Positions 1 to 12,817 of a stretch of 33,727 nt of DNA are shown here, piece after piece (within the stretch, counting starts at the first letter, position 1; every line of letters starts with the position of its first letter). The notes beneath the pieces are model-generated. The model was given only the letters and a program-made list of their open reading frames with translations. It made no database searches and was not told where the DNA came from. A program made the translations under genes and the position numbers. This DNA comes from JBEKUY01 sp049514555 (lineage in GTDB: Bacteria; Acidobacteriota; Terriglobia; Acidiferrales; UBA7541): positions 1 to 33,727 of the forward strand of contig JBEKUY010000017.1 in NCBI GenBank assembly GCA_049514555.1, written 5' to 3'.

Positions 1-46
1 TCAACGCGTCCGCCGCAAACGCCAGCGGCTTCCTCCTAGTCTCCTT

Positions 47-111
47 ATCGGAAACGCCTCGCATTTAATTCTTCGTCTTCCAGAGAACTGCTCGGCCGAG
101 GCGTTTCCGAT
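47..111. repeat. Perfect 15-bp inverted repeat with 35-nt spacer
   Basis: ATCGGAAACGCCTCG at 47-61 is repeated as its exact reverse complement at 97-111, separated by 35 nt. It lies downstream of the 3' end of the minus-strand VWA gene, in a 235-nt stretch with no gene that I can support. The long spacer and the absence of a T tract argue against a classical intrinsic terminator. It could be a long-looped RNA hairpin, a two-site operator, or the pair of ends of a very small lost element. The repeat itself is seen directly; any role is guesswork. Confidence 0.6.
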
Positions 112-235
112 CAAGGCTAGCGACCACACAGAGTTAGCTCACCGCAGCGGTCAGGAAGAGGCCGGCAAGAATGCTGACCCCCGCGGCATTTCGCGTGTCA
201 GGCCTCACCACTCACTCGCCCACCACCCCGCCCCC

Positions 236-1297
236 CTACTGCCCCGCGTAATACCCGTCCCTCGCCTGCACAACCAGATCTTTCTGCCTCGTTGTAACCT
301 GAATCTTGTGATACCCCGGTCCCGCATTCTTCTCCGGCGTATAGCCTAAACTGTATTGGTTCCGCAGTTCTTCCTCTATCTGCGAATAAATCTTGTCGAC
401 GGTTTCCTTCTTCGAGACCTCGAACATCCGCCCCCCTGTCGCTTTTGAGATCTGTTGCAGGATCTTCTTCCCGTCGGGCCGCTCTTCCTGCGGATATCTT
501 CCTCCGTGGCGCCCGCCTCCCCGCGGTCCCATCATCCCGCCGCCCGGATGGCCGTATCCCTCCTCATCCTTAAACAAGATCGAGTACACCACCGTGTCCG
601 CGCGCTGCGCCGCTTCGATCGCCGCCGTCAAGCTCTCTTTGCTGTGGCGATCCACTCCGTCCGATAGGACAATCAGCGCCTTGCGCCCCTGTTGCTTGCT
701 CATCAACTCCTCCGCCGCCAGGTAAATCGCGTCGTACAGTAGCGTCCCTCCGCCCCTTTGCCGCGAACCTCGCCCCCCGCCCCCGCCGCTGCCTCCGCTT
801 CCGCGATCCGCGTCGAATTGTGGCGTTTGCAGCAACTGCAACGCTGCCTGCAATTTCGGCCGCGAGGGCGTGAAGTCTTGCAGCAACTCCACTTCCCTGT
901 CGAAATGAATCACGAAAGCCAGATCTTTGTCTTCTCGCAGCAGGTGATCCAGAAAGCTGTAGCTCGCGCTTCGTTCCTGCTCCAACACCCGCCTCTGGCT
1001 CCAGCTCGTGTCCACCAGCAGCCCCACCCGCAAGGCCAAGTCGCTCTCTCGCGCGAAGTAATTGATGGTTTGCGGCCGCCCGTCTTCCTCCACCACAAAA
1101 TCATCTTTCGTCAGGTTCGAGATGATCTTTCCATGTTTGTCCCGAACCGTTGCCAGCACGCTCACCGTTTTCACTTCTACGGCGATCTTTGCCTGCAGCG
1201 CCTGTTGTTGCCCTTGTGGCTGTTGTTGCTGCTGCCCCCGCACATCCCCGCCCAACACGGTCAGCAAAAGAAAAACAGCCGCTCGTATGCATCCCAT
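236..1297 (-). CDS. Secreted VWFA-related domain protein (acidobacterial type)
   Basis: This is a probable exported protein with a von Willebrand factor A fold, of the VWFA-related family that is greatly expanded in Acidobacteriota. From the ATG at 1297 the product is 353 aa and opens with a hydrophobic signal segment (about residues 5-20), then a Gln-rich stretch. A conserved N-terminal beta region with a DDFVVEEDG turn follows, and then the VWA domain beginning at VGLLVDTSWS, where DTSWS (Asp about residue 96) is a MIDAS-type metal motif. Two low-complexity Gly/Arg/His-rich inserts interrupt the domain (around residues 170-185 and 255-275), and the C-terminus has the RNQYSLGYTP motif usual for this family. 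The frame is open upstream to an ATG at 1393, but the signal peptide favours 1297. The ligand and process are unknown. It reads away from its neighbour on the right. Confidence 0.85.
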   Translation of the reverse strand: MGCIRAAVFLLLTVLGGDVRGQQQQQPQGQQQALQAKIAVEVKTVSVLATVRDKHGKIISNLTKDDFVVEEDGRPQTINYFARESDLALRVGLLVDTSWSQRRVLEQERSASYSFLDHLLREDKDLAFVIHFDREVELLQDFTPSRPKLQAALQLLQTPQFDADRGSGGSGGGGGRGSRQRGGGTLLYDAIYLAAEELMSKQQGRKALIVLSDGVDRHSKESLTAAIEAAQRADTVVYSILFKDEEGYGHPGGGMMGPRGGGRHGGRYPQEERPDGKKILQQISKATGGRMFEVSKKETVDKIYSQIEEELRNQYSLGYTPEKNAGPGYHKIQVTTRQKDLVVQARDGYYAGQ

Positions 1298-1747
1298 GCG
1301 GTGAACCCACCTGCTCAATCCACGATTTACAAGAGCAATATTCAATTGGCTCCGAATCGGGCGGCCACCACGGAAATCATTGCCCCTCATCATCCGTTAC
1401 AAAGTTTATTCCAAATCCCAGAGCGTTGGACGCTCACTCCGTAGATTTGGTTTTCCTGTGGGGCACACCCATCCCTCTCTCACCGAGGCGCTAGATGAGA
1501 TTTCCCCGCAGCCTTCAATTAGGATGAGAAGTGTATCGCCGATCATGAATTGCGTTATGCTCGTGGTGATCAACGGCCGCAAAGGTGCAACCAGCAATGT
1601 CGAGTTCGTCATCCAGTCGATCTGCCAGTCCATCAAGGGTCCACCATGCGGCTGGCTTCGTTCGAGTCGACTGTATATCAAATGGACGGTCGTGCAGTTG
1701 AAGCCGATCATCAAACGCCAACTCGTGCATTAAGGCTGTGCAGTTAT
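1298..1747. other. Intergenic region between divergent genes
   Basis: This stretch separates the minus-strand VWA gene from the plus-strand membrane protein. It must contain the promoters of both, but I see no convincing sigma-70 pair, operator or RNA gene. Short open frames on both strands here have no recognisable protein character. Part of it (1298-1393) could be coding if the VWA gene starts at 1393. Part of the right side (1646-1747) could be coding if the membrane protein starts at the ATG at 1646, which has an AAGGG six nucleotides upstream. Confidence 0.4.
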
Positions 1748-2578
1748 ATGTCCGCCCATTCGAATTCGGATACTGTCCTTCACTCCGACGATAGAGTGAC
1801 TATCGCCGCCATCGCAATTCTGGCATTTGTCTTCGCCGACGTAGCTCATGAGGTCGTTGGGCACGGCGTTGGCTTCCTCATCGCGGGCGGCAGGTCGTGC
1901 ATCCTCACCACCACGCGACTGATAGAAACTCAGCGTTTGGGCGATCGTGGCGGCGACATCTTTGACCTCGGAGGGCCATTCGGGAACCTTGTTTTCGCCG
2001 GTGTCCCGTGGCTCGCGCAACGCCTTCTGCGCCGCTCCGCTCCACGTCTTCGCCTTCTGCTTTGCCTTCTCATGGCTTTCAGTTTGTTCTGGGGCTTCGC
2101 TTACCTCATCTTCTGTGGAGTGTTCGCTCGCGGGGATTGGTTTGCTTTGATACGAGGGATGCCGTACCTCTGGCTGTGGCGGATCCTGTTCGTTGCCGCC
2201 GGAATCGTGCTCTACCGCGGATCGGTAAGGCTCGTCGCCTCTGAGCTGCGTTGGATAGTTTCTGCGAGCGACGCCAACCGGCGATTCCGCGTGCGCCGAT
2301 TAGTCTTTACTTCGTACGTTGCGGGCGGCCTGATTGCATGCGCCGGAGCTGCGCTGGATCCTCGCGGAGCCATGGAGATATTGCGGTCCGGCGCTCTCAG
2401 CAGTTTCGCCGCCGCCGTAGGACTACTCGAGGTACCTCATCTCTTTCTCGTTTCCGGAGAGGGGCATGCCACCGCGCACGACTTCGTATACCGCAACCTT
2501 GGCTGGATTCTTGCCGCGGCGGCCGTCTCGATCTTCTACATTGCGGTTCTGGGCCCCGGCATCAAGGCCACTTTCTAA
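1748..2578 (+). CDS. Membrane protein with HEVVGH zinc-peptidase-like motif
   Basis: This is a 276-aa integral membrane protein of unknown function. The first predicted helix runs into AHEVVGHGVGF at about residues 36-46, which fits the HExxH zinc-binding signature of membrane metallopeptidases (M50 site-2 protease style). A later segment, DLGGPFGNLVFAG at about residues 76-88, resembles the G-x-x-x-N region seen in such proteins, but I see no clear third-ligand Asp motif. Four or five further hydrophobic segments follow, and a GEGHATAHDF stretch near residue 240 adds more His residues. The ATG at 1748 is chosen because the first helix follows soon after. An ATG at 1646 has a better ribosome-binding site (AAGGG) and would add 34 residues. 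No substrate or partner gene is adjacent. It could be a real peptidase or an M50-like fold that has lost activity. Confidence 0.65.
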   Translation: MSAHSNSDTVLHSDDRVTIAAIAILAFVFADVAHEVVGHGVGFLIAGGRSCILTTTRLIETQRLGDRGGDIFDLGGPFGNLVFAGVPWLAQRLLRRSAPRLRLLLCLLMAFSLFWGFAYLIFCGVFARGDWFALIRGMPYLWLWRILFVAAGIVLYRGSVRLVASELRWIVSASDANRRFRVRRLVFTSYVAGGLIACAGAALDPRGAMEILRSGALSSFAAAVGLLEVPHLFLVSGEGHATAHDFVYRNLGWILAAAAVSIFYIAVLGPGIKATF

Positions 2579-2883
2579 GGCGCCCGTTCATGAACGCGGG
2601 GTTGGCAAGCTGCTGTGCCCGGAGACGTGCGGCTACATGTAGATGTGGTTTCCCGCCCAAACCTCGCTGATTGCGGGTGAGGTCGAAATCTTCAGGGATT
2701 TTGTCCTTCAAAGGGTTTTTATCAGCTTTTTCATGCCAGCTTGAATTCCGATTCACATACCTTTGTTAACCCACGTGGTGCGAAATATTTCCTCGCCGAA
2801 TCCCTCCCCGCTCGGGTGGTGGCCGGGAATCGTCGGCGGGAACCGCATCAATACAAAGCTTTTAATTCGAGAGAGGAGCAGGT
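2579..2883. other. Intergenic region upstream of the phospholipase gene
   Basis: No gene is supported here. There is a T-rich stretch at about 2705-2720 (CCTTCAAAGGGTTTTT) whose 4-bp stem is too short and tight to call a terminator with confidence. The ribosome-binding site of the next gene is a strong GAGAGGAGCAGG just before 2884. I see no clear promoter. Confidence 0.35.
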
Positions 2884-4956
2884 ATGCATACCAAAGAATG
2901 GGTGAAGGCCGGTTGCGCTTCCCTGATGGGGGTTGCGTTGATGATGTTGCCAGTCACCACGCTGGCCCAGGACGGAAAGAATGACGAGGTTGCCGACCAA
3001 AGGAAGATCGTCGAAATCTCACCGAGATCAAGCGATGAGGTTGCTCGATATATGCATCGCGTGGAAGACTTCCCTTATCTAAGCCACGACCAGAAACTTG
3101 AGCTACTCCGGAAGAGGATCAAGTACGTCTTCGTTCTCTTTCAGGAGAACCGCTCGTTTGACTTCTACTTCGGCACCTACCCCGGAGCCCGGGGACTGTT
3201 CTCGCAACCCGCTAGCGACACTCCTGGTTTTGTCCAGCCGATCGTAAAGACAGACGGCACGGTTGGGACCATCTCCCCATTCTTAATTCCCCAGTCGGTG
3301 ACTGACGTCAATGGCAAGACGGTGTTGCTCTATCCGGAGGACACGGACTCCGTGAATCACGGCCACACCGCCATCGACGCCAAGCTGCATCTGGATGCGA
3401 GTCACGTGGCCCAGAACGACCGCTATGCCTTTACAGAAGAAGGCATAACCGGCGGGACGTTGAGCGCCGATGGACTCACGTACACCGGGCCACACCCGAC
3501 ACAGGCCCAAGTGCAAAAGGGCGAGCTGGTCGTCAGCCACGTGGATTGCGATACCGCTCCATTCTTGTGGCAATACGCGGACCGCTTCACGCTTTTCGAC
3601 AACTTCTTTGACACCGTGATCGGGCCATCGACGCCCAACGCCATCGCCATGATCGCTGGGCAATCGGGCAAGACGCAGTGGGTCAAGCATCCCAATCTCG
3701 CGATAGGGGGCACAGGTACATACGCAAACGGGCAACTGCCCGTTACCGGCGATCCCCAACCCTACTGGGGATCCGCTCTGGACACGACCCCTGCTGGTGA
3801 AAGGCAGCCCACAGAGAGCGGGGGCGCTCCGAGCACCACCCCGTCCTCCAATCTTACGTTTGCAAGCCTGCCTCTCTCCTTTATGGGGAAAGAGATTAAA
3901 AGTATCACGGCTAAGGATGCGGACCCGACCTTTGACCTTCTGGATGTACAGAGTGACATCGAGAAGATCTACGGCGATAAGAAGAAGCAGGTGAATTGGG
4001 GTTGGTTCCAGGAGGGGTACGATCACGAGTCTACCGATCCTACCGGCACCGCAACGTATGCCACTTACATCGCCCATCACAATGGCCCGCAGTATTTCGG
4101 CTATGAGGCCAATAACCCGACCGAAATCCAGGAGCACTTGAAGGGCCTCGGGGACTTCTTTACGGCGATCAGCACGAACGCACTGCCAAGAGAAGGTGGT
4201 GTCTTCTACGTCCGCGGCGGATATGGCAACCTGGATAACCTGCTTCCCCGGTCGCCCAGCAAAACGGTCCAGGCAGATTTCTCGGGAAATGACGACCACC
4301 CTGGCTACTCCGACGCGCAGATCAGCGAGGCGCTTCTGGCTGACTCTATCAACGCCATCGCCAGCAGCAAGTATTGGCCAGAGAGCGCCATCATCATCAC
4401 CTACGATGAAACCGACGGCCTCTACGACCACACTCAGCCGCAGATCCGCACCTTCGATCCCGTTGGGAACGCTCTTGATCAGGGTCCCCGGATTCCAGCG
4501 ATCGTCATCTCGCCGTACAGCGTGGCCCACGCCATCTCCCATGAAGCCACCGAGCATAGCTCGATCATCAAATTCATCGACGAGCTATTCAACCTGACTC
4601 CGCTTGCCGATCTGCCAGATGAAGCCAACGCGCGCGCGCTAGGCGAGACGACCTACGGCCAGAAGTACCTGGGGCCGGCCGATGACAAGACTCCTGGTGT
4701 TGGCAACCTCTTCTCCGCTTTTGACAATGCGCGCTTGCTGGGCTTCGCGCCGCCATTGCCGGCCGACTACGCCAAGATTCCGCGAACCGAGGTAGTGACT
4801 CTTCCCCACTATGGTGCGGAAGGCTGCCGCGTTCTGCATATCACGCCGACCGATGTAGTCCACGGGAAACTGATCGATCCGGCTCCAGCAGACTTCAATC
4901 CGCGTCCCAGCAGCAACCCGGGGCTACCAACGTCGGGCACTTGGCCTTCGAATTAG
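2884..4956 (+). CDS. Secreted phospholipase C / phosphoesterase family protein
   Basis: This 690-aa protein belongs to the bacterial phosphoesterase family that includes phospholipase C and acid phosphatase AcpA. Family members hydrolyse phosphate esters outside the cytoplasm. A signal peptide occupies about residues 1-28 (hydrophobic core before TLAQDG). The family's metal/nucleophile motif ENRSFD is at residues 88-93, and a second hallmark, TYDETDGLYDH, at about 506-516 supplies further metal ligands. A GPRIPAIVISPYS segment follows soon after it. The long middle part (residues 200-400) is an insertion-rich region of lower similarity. The start is set by a strong purine-rich ribosome-binding site directly upstream. 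A 10-bp hairpin follows the stop codon, so it is probably monocistronic. Whether the true substrate is a phospholipid or another phosphate ester cannot be told from sequence. Confidence 0.85.
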   Translation: MHTKEWVKAGCASLMGVALMMLPVTTLAQDGKNDEVADQRKIVEISPRSSDEVARYMHRVEDFPYLSHDQKLELLRKRIKYVFVLFQENRSFDFYFGTYPGARGLFSQPASDTPGFVQPIVKTDGTVGTISPFLIPQSVTDVNGKTVLLYPEDTDSVNHGHTAIDAKLHLDASHVAQNDRYAFTEEGITGGTLSADGLTYTGPHPTQAQVQKGELVVSHVDCDTAPFLWQYADRFTLFDNFFDTVIGPSTPNAIAMIAGQSGKTQWVKHPNLAIGGTGTYANGQLPVTGDPQPYWGSALDTTPAGERQPTESGGAPSTTPSSNLTFASLPLSFMGKEIKSITAKDADPTFDLLDVQSDIEKIYGDKKKQVNWGWFQEGYDHESTDPTGTATYATYIAHHNGPQYFGYEANNPTEIQEHLKGLGDFFTAISTNALPREGGVFYVRGGYGNLDNLLPRSPSKTVQADFSGNDDHPGYSDAQISEALLADSINAIASSKYWPESAIIITYDETDGLYDHTQPQIRTFDPVGNALDQGPRIPAIVISPYSVAHAISHEATEHSSIIKFIDELFNLTPLADLPDEANARALGETTYGQKYLGPADDKTPGVGNLFSAFDNARLLGFAPPLPADYAKIPRTEVVTLPHYGAEGCRVLHITPTDVVHGKLIDPAPADFNPRPSSNPGLPTSGTWPSN

Positions 4957-4980
4957 AGTTCTTGCCAACCACTTTCCTGC

Positions 4981-5014
4981 GGCGACCGGATCTTCTCTCC
5001 GGTCGCCGTATTAT
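4981..5014 (+). terminator. Intrinsic-terminator-like hairpin after the phospholipase gene
   Basis: GGCGACCGGA (4981-4990) and TCCGGTCGCC (4998-5007) form a perfect 10-bp GC-rich stem with a 7-nt loop, followed by the T-rich but interrupted tail GTATTATTGTT. It lies 25 nt past the stop codon. It fits a rho-independent terminator with a weak U tract and separates the phospholipase from the binding-protein gene. Confidence 0.7.
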
Positions 5015-5058
5015 TGTTAACAAACCCTGCCGTAGGCGCTCGGAAGGAACGTGACTGC

Positions 5059-6084
5059 ATGATGAGAATTTATGCACTTTTGTTTTTCATTGGCTGGTTG
5101 ATTGCGGGGACGCCCCCGGCGGCGCTTGCTGGACCCACGCTCGATAAGATCAAAGCTGCCGGCACACTCCCGTGCGGAATCAACACCGAACTGCCGGAGT
5201 ACTCTACGCAAGACGCCCATGGGAATCACTCCGCCTTCGACATGGACATCTGTAAGGCAGTGGCTGTGGCTGTGCTCGGGCCAAACGCCAAGTTCACCGT
5301 TGTACCCTTCCGGGACGAGCAGGATGCCCTGAAGGCCCTCAAATCCGGCGAGATCGCGCTCCTTGCCACGGGCTCCCCGAATCTTATTAATACCGCCAAC
5401 ACGGGTTTCGGCTTTGCGCGTCCCGTCTTCTACGACTACCAGGGCTTCTTTGTGAATAAGACGATGGGAATCACTTCTCCAGAGGACCTTGCCGGCAAGA
5501 AAATCTGTTTCCTGGGTGGCACCGAGATCGAGGTCCAACTGGAAGGTTACATGAAGCGCGAGAAGATCAAGTGGCTGCCCTTCTCCTTTCAGGAAGAAGG
5601 CGAGATGGAAGCGGCATTCGTCACAGGCAACTGCGCGGCCGTCACTGCCGACGTCTCGCAACTCGCCTACGAGCGACTCGCCTTGAAGAACAGGGCGCGG
5701 AATTTTGAAATCCTGCCGGACGCCATTGCCAAAGACCCCTTGGCGCCCACCTACCGCCTCGACGACCCGCAATGGGCGACCATTGTTAATTGGACTGTTG
5801 AAGCTTTGATCCAAGCCGAGGAGAGCGGAGTGACGCACGCAAATCTCGCCGAGATGAATAAAAGCGACGATCCAGTGATCCAGCGTTTGCTCGGCGTCCA
5901 GCGCGGCTATGGGCAATTTATCGGGCTCGACGATACCTGGGCTGCCCGCGTCATCGAAGCCGTGGGCAACTATGGCGAGATGTTCGAGCGCGACCTCGGC
6001 TCGGGGTCGGTCATGAAGCTGGCCCGCGGTCCAAACAACCTCTGGACGCAAGGCGGGCTCATGTACGCGCTCCCTATCCGTTAA
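5059..6084 (+). CDS. AapJ-like amino-acid ABC transporter substrate-binding protein
   Basis: This 341-aa periplasmic solute-binding protein of family 3 resembles AapJ, the binding protein of the general L-amino-acid permease (AapJQMP). A signal peptide covers roughly residues 1-24. The mature part opens with TLDKIKAAGTLPCGINTELP and carries FDMDICKAVAVAVLG, the usual ligand-binding lobe start. The C-terminus VGNYGEMFERDLGSGS...LWTQGGLMYALPIR is strongly AapJ-like, and the length matches that family. The ATG at 5059 is chosen over 5014 because GGAAGGA precedes it and the signal peptide starts there. No permease or ATPase gene is adjacent, so the protein is an orphan here: it may feed a transporter encoded elsewhere, or act in sensing. 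The ligand is inferred only from family. Confidence 0.85.
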   Translation: MMRIYALLFFIGWLIAGTPPAALAGPTLDKIKAAGTLPCGINTELPEYSTQDAHGNHSAFDMDICKAVAVAVLGPNAKFTVVPFRDEQDALKALKSGEIALLATGSPNLINTANTGFGFARPVFYDYQGFFVNKTMGITSPEDLAGKKICFLGGTEIEVQLEGYMKREKIKWLPFSFQEEGEMEAAFVTGNCAAVTADVSQLAYERLALKNRARNFEILPDAIAKDPLAPTYRLDDPQWATIVNWTVEALIQAEESGVTHANLAEMNKSDDPVIQRLLGVQRGYGQFIGLDDTWAARVIEAVGNYGEMFERDLGSGSVMKLARGPNNLWTQGGLMYALPIR

Positions 6085-6575
6085 GGGTCTCGCCGCGAGT
6101 TGAATGGCTGTTCCCAAGGAGCGACGCACGAAGGAGCTCGGCAATACCTGATTTCAGCGTCATCGGTGCAACGTTTTCGGTTGATGTTGATGCGACGGCG
6201 ACGACTTCCGCCAGGTGGTTCACCTGGGAATGGCCTGTCGTTTCCGGCTGAGCTGCCGCAGCATCTCCCAAGCGTGCAGCTACGAACATCAGTTCCGACT
6301 CACCACCGGGAAGGCGGTGGTCTGGATTGTGCCCGGATCACCGCGCACTCGGAAGCAATCCGCTGGAGCGGGGGAAGACCATGGGGCACAACTCCTGCCG
6401 ACCCAACTCAAACTGACCTGCTACCCCTTTCGCGACCGATTTGCATTCTCGCTGCGTTTATCGGAAACTATTTTGTTTCTTGGGCCCGGGTTCCGCGCTG
6501 CCTGGATAGGGGGAGAAGGCTCGCACCTTGCGTCCCCGGGTGCTCCCTGCCTAAGCGCGGCCAAGTACCTACTGC
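6085..6575. other. Long leader region before the respiratory operon
   Basis: This 491-nt stretch has no gene I can support. Overlapping open frames on the plus strand have no protein character and run into actA in the wrong frame. It should contain the promoter and 5' leader of the twelve-gene respiratory operon. A TTGCAT at 6441 is a possible -35 element, but no good -10 sits at the right distance. The actA ribosome-binding site is weak. Confidence 0.4.
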
Positions 6576-7235
6576 ATGGCGCAGATCTTTCATCGCAGCG
6601 CGAATACTATCTCTCGGGTCAGCCTGTTCTCGGCCCTGTTCCTCGCCGGATTGGGGCTAACGCTGACCGTGGCCATCGCCCGCACGCCCTACGTGACCGG
6701 CGAAAACGTCATCCACGAGCAGCCCGTGCAGTTCAGCCACAAGCACCACGTTGGGGACGACGGCATCGATTGCCGCTACTGCCACACCTCGGTCGAAACC
6801 TCGGCGGTCGCCGGCATCCCCCCGACGAAAACCTGCATGAATTGTCATTCGCTGCTCTTCGCCGATAGCCCGTACTTGGAGCCCGTCCGCGAGAGCTATC
6901 GCACGGGAAAATCCATCGAATGGGTGAAGGTGCATCGCCTCCCCGACTTCGTCTACTTCAATCACAGCATTCACGTGAATAAAGGCGTTGGCTGTACGAC
7001 TTGTCACGGCCAAATCAACGAGATGCCGCTCGTCTGGCAGGCCTCGCCGCTCCTGATGCAGTGGTGCCTCGACTGTCATCGCAATCCGGAACAAAACCTG
7101 CGGCCGCGCGACCAGGTCTTCAACATGGACTGGCGCGCGCCGGCAAATCAGCTCGCGTTGGGACAACAGCTTGCCAAGCAGTACCAGATTCGCAGCGTCG
7201 CGGAACTCACCAGTTGCTCGACCTGCCATCGTTAG
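6576..7235 (+). CDS. actA: Alternative complex III subunit ActA, pentaheme cytochrome c
   Basis: This 219-aa protein is the multiheme c subunit of alternative complex III. One N-terminal transmembrane anchor (about residues 14-34) is followed by a periplasmic domain with five CxxCH heme sites: CRYCH, CMNCH, CTTCH, CLDCH and CSTCH, the last at the extreme C-terminus. Extra histidines in the SHKHH and NHSIHVNKG segments are likely axial heme ligands. Five hemes is the number known for ActA. It receives electrons from the Fe-S subunit ActB and passes them on to ActE or the oxidase. It is the first gene of the operon and ends 12 nt before actB. The ATG at 6576 has a poor Shine-Dalgarno sequence, but no better in-frame start precedes the anchor. 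Confidence 0.93.
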   Translation: MAQIFHRSANTISRVSLFSALFLAGLGLTLTVAIARTPYVTGENVIHEQPVQFSHKHHVGDDGIDCRYCHTSVETSAVAGIPPTKTCMNCHSLLFADSPYLEPVRESYRTGKSIEWVKVHRLPDFVYFNHSIHVNKGVGCTTCHGQINEMPLVWQASPLLMQWCLDCHRNPEQNLRPRDQVFNMDWRAPANQLALGQQLAKQYQIRSVAELTSCSTCHR

Positions 7236-7247
7236 ATTGCAGAGACT

Positions 7248-11679
<4,432 letters not shown>

Positions 11680-11683
<4 letters not shown>

Positions 11684-12225
11684 GCGAACACCGCCCGCGC
11701 GCCTACGGCATCCTGGCGGAATTTGAGTCGCCCGAACGGCTCCTCGCGGCCGTCGAGCAAACCCGCGCCGAAGGATACCGCCAGATCAACGCCTACACGC
11801 CCTTCCCCGTCGAGGGCCTCCCCGAAGCGCTCGGCTTCCGCCGCACCAGCGTTCCGCTGATCACCCTCATTGGAGGCGTGCTCGGCGCACTCGGCGGATT
11901 CTTCATGCAGTACTGGATGGCCGTTATCAGCTTTCCGGAGAACTTTGGCGGCCGCCCGCTCAATAGCTGGCCCGCCTTCATTCCCGTCACGTTCGAAATG
12001 ACGGTTCTCAGCGCGTCCATCTTCGCCGTTGTCGGTATGCTGGCTCTGAACAAGCTCCCCATGCCGCACCATCCCCTTTTCAACGCGCCGCGCTTCGCGC
12101 TTGCTTCGAGAGACCGCTTTTTTCTTTGCATCGGAGCGCAAGACCCGAAGTTCGACCGCGAACGCACCGCGCAGTTTCTCTGGACGCTCGGCGCGCACGA
12201 CGTGACCGAGGTGGAAGATGCCTAG
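11680..12225 (+). CDS. actD: Alternative complex III subunit ActD
   Basis: This 181-aa protein matches the ActD family (formerly DUF3341). A soluble alpha/beta N-terminal part (about residues 1-50) with the ESPERLLAAVEQTRAEGY motif precedes two transmembrane helices, about residues 58-80 and 100-125. A soluble C-terminal part ends in a ferredoxin-fold-like segment. It is a structural subunit in contact with ActC and ActF and carries no visible cofactor site. The ATG overlaps the actC stop (ATGA) with GGAGGAAGG upstream, which fixes the start although the frame is open further upstream. Its end overlaps actE by 8 nt. Confidence 0.92.
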
Positions 12226-12817
12226 CACGGTCTTCTTCCATCGCCGGGCTCGCCGCCTGGCGCCTGCGGCTGGGCTGCTTCTGTGCCTGCTGTTCGGCGC
12301 GGGCTGCCGCCAGGACATGGCCAACCAGCCGAAGCAGCGCCCGCTCTCGCCATCTGATTTCTTCGGTGATGTGCGGTCGGAACGGCCGCTCGTGGAAGGC
12401 ACGGTCTACCGCGGCCAGATCGAAGACGAAGCGCTCGCCGTCCCCGGGGATTCCGACGCCTTCCCGCTCCCGGTCACGAAGGAGCTTCTCGAGCGTGGCC
12501 GCGAACGATTCAATATTTTTTGCAGTCCCTGCCACGGCCTGGACGGGGATGGCAACGGCATGATCACCGTCCGCGGCTTCCGTCATCCGCCGTCGTACCA
12601 CATCGATCGCCTGCGTCAGGCGCCCGTGGGCCATTTTTACGACGTCATCACCAACGGATTCGGAGCCATGTCCGACTACTCCGCCCAGGTGCCGCCGCGG
12701 GATCGCTGGGCCATCATCGCGTATCTCCGCGCGCTTCAGCTCAGCAGAAACGCGCCGGCAGCGGAACTGCCGTCGAACCTCCGCGAACGCTTGAAGACGG
12801 GAGACGCCGCGCCATGA
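12218..12817 (+). CDS. actE: Alternative complex III subunit ActE, monoheme cytochrome c lipoprotein
   Basis: This 199-aa protein carries an N-terminal signal with a lipobox-like LFGAGC, so it is probably lipid-anchored at the periplasmic face. One class I cytochrome c domain is present: heme site FCSPCHG (first Cys at residue 102) followed by GDGNGMI, and a candidate Met axial ligand in the FGAMSDYSAQV segment, near residue 151. In alternative complex III, ActE is the monoheme subunit positioned to pass electrons from ActA to the terminal oxidase. It overlaps actD by 8 nt and actF by 4 nt, so translation is likely coupled. Confidence 0.93.
   Translation: MPSTVFFHRRARRLAPAAGLLLCLLFGAGCRQDMANQPKQRPLSPSDFFGDVRSERPLVEGTVYRGQIEDEALAVPGDSDAFPLPVTKELLERGRERFNIFCSPCHGLDGDGNGMITVRGFRHPPSYHIDRLRQAPVGHFYDVITNGFGAMSDYSAQVPPRDRWAIIAYLRALQLSRNAPAAELPSNLRERLKTGDAAP

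Noticed and set aside
758..1444. Long plus-strand open frame over the VWA gene
   Set aside because: It is an antisense shadow of the VWA gene; its product is Gln/Pro/Leu-rich low complexity without any family features.
6100..6660. 186-codon open frame upstream of actA
   Set aside because: Composition is Arg/Pro/Ser-rich with no recognisable domain, and it overlaps actA in another frame.
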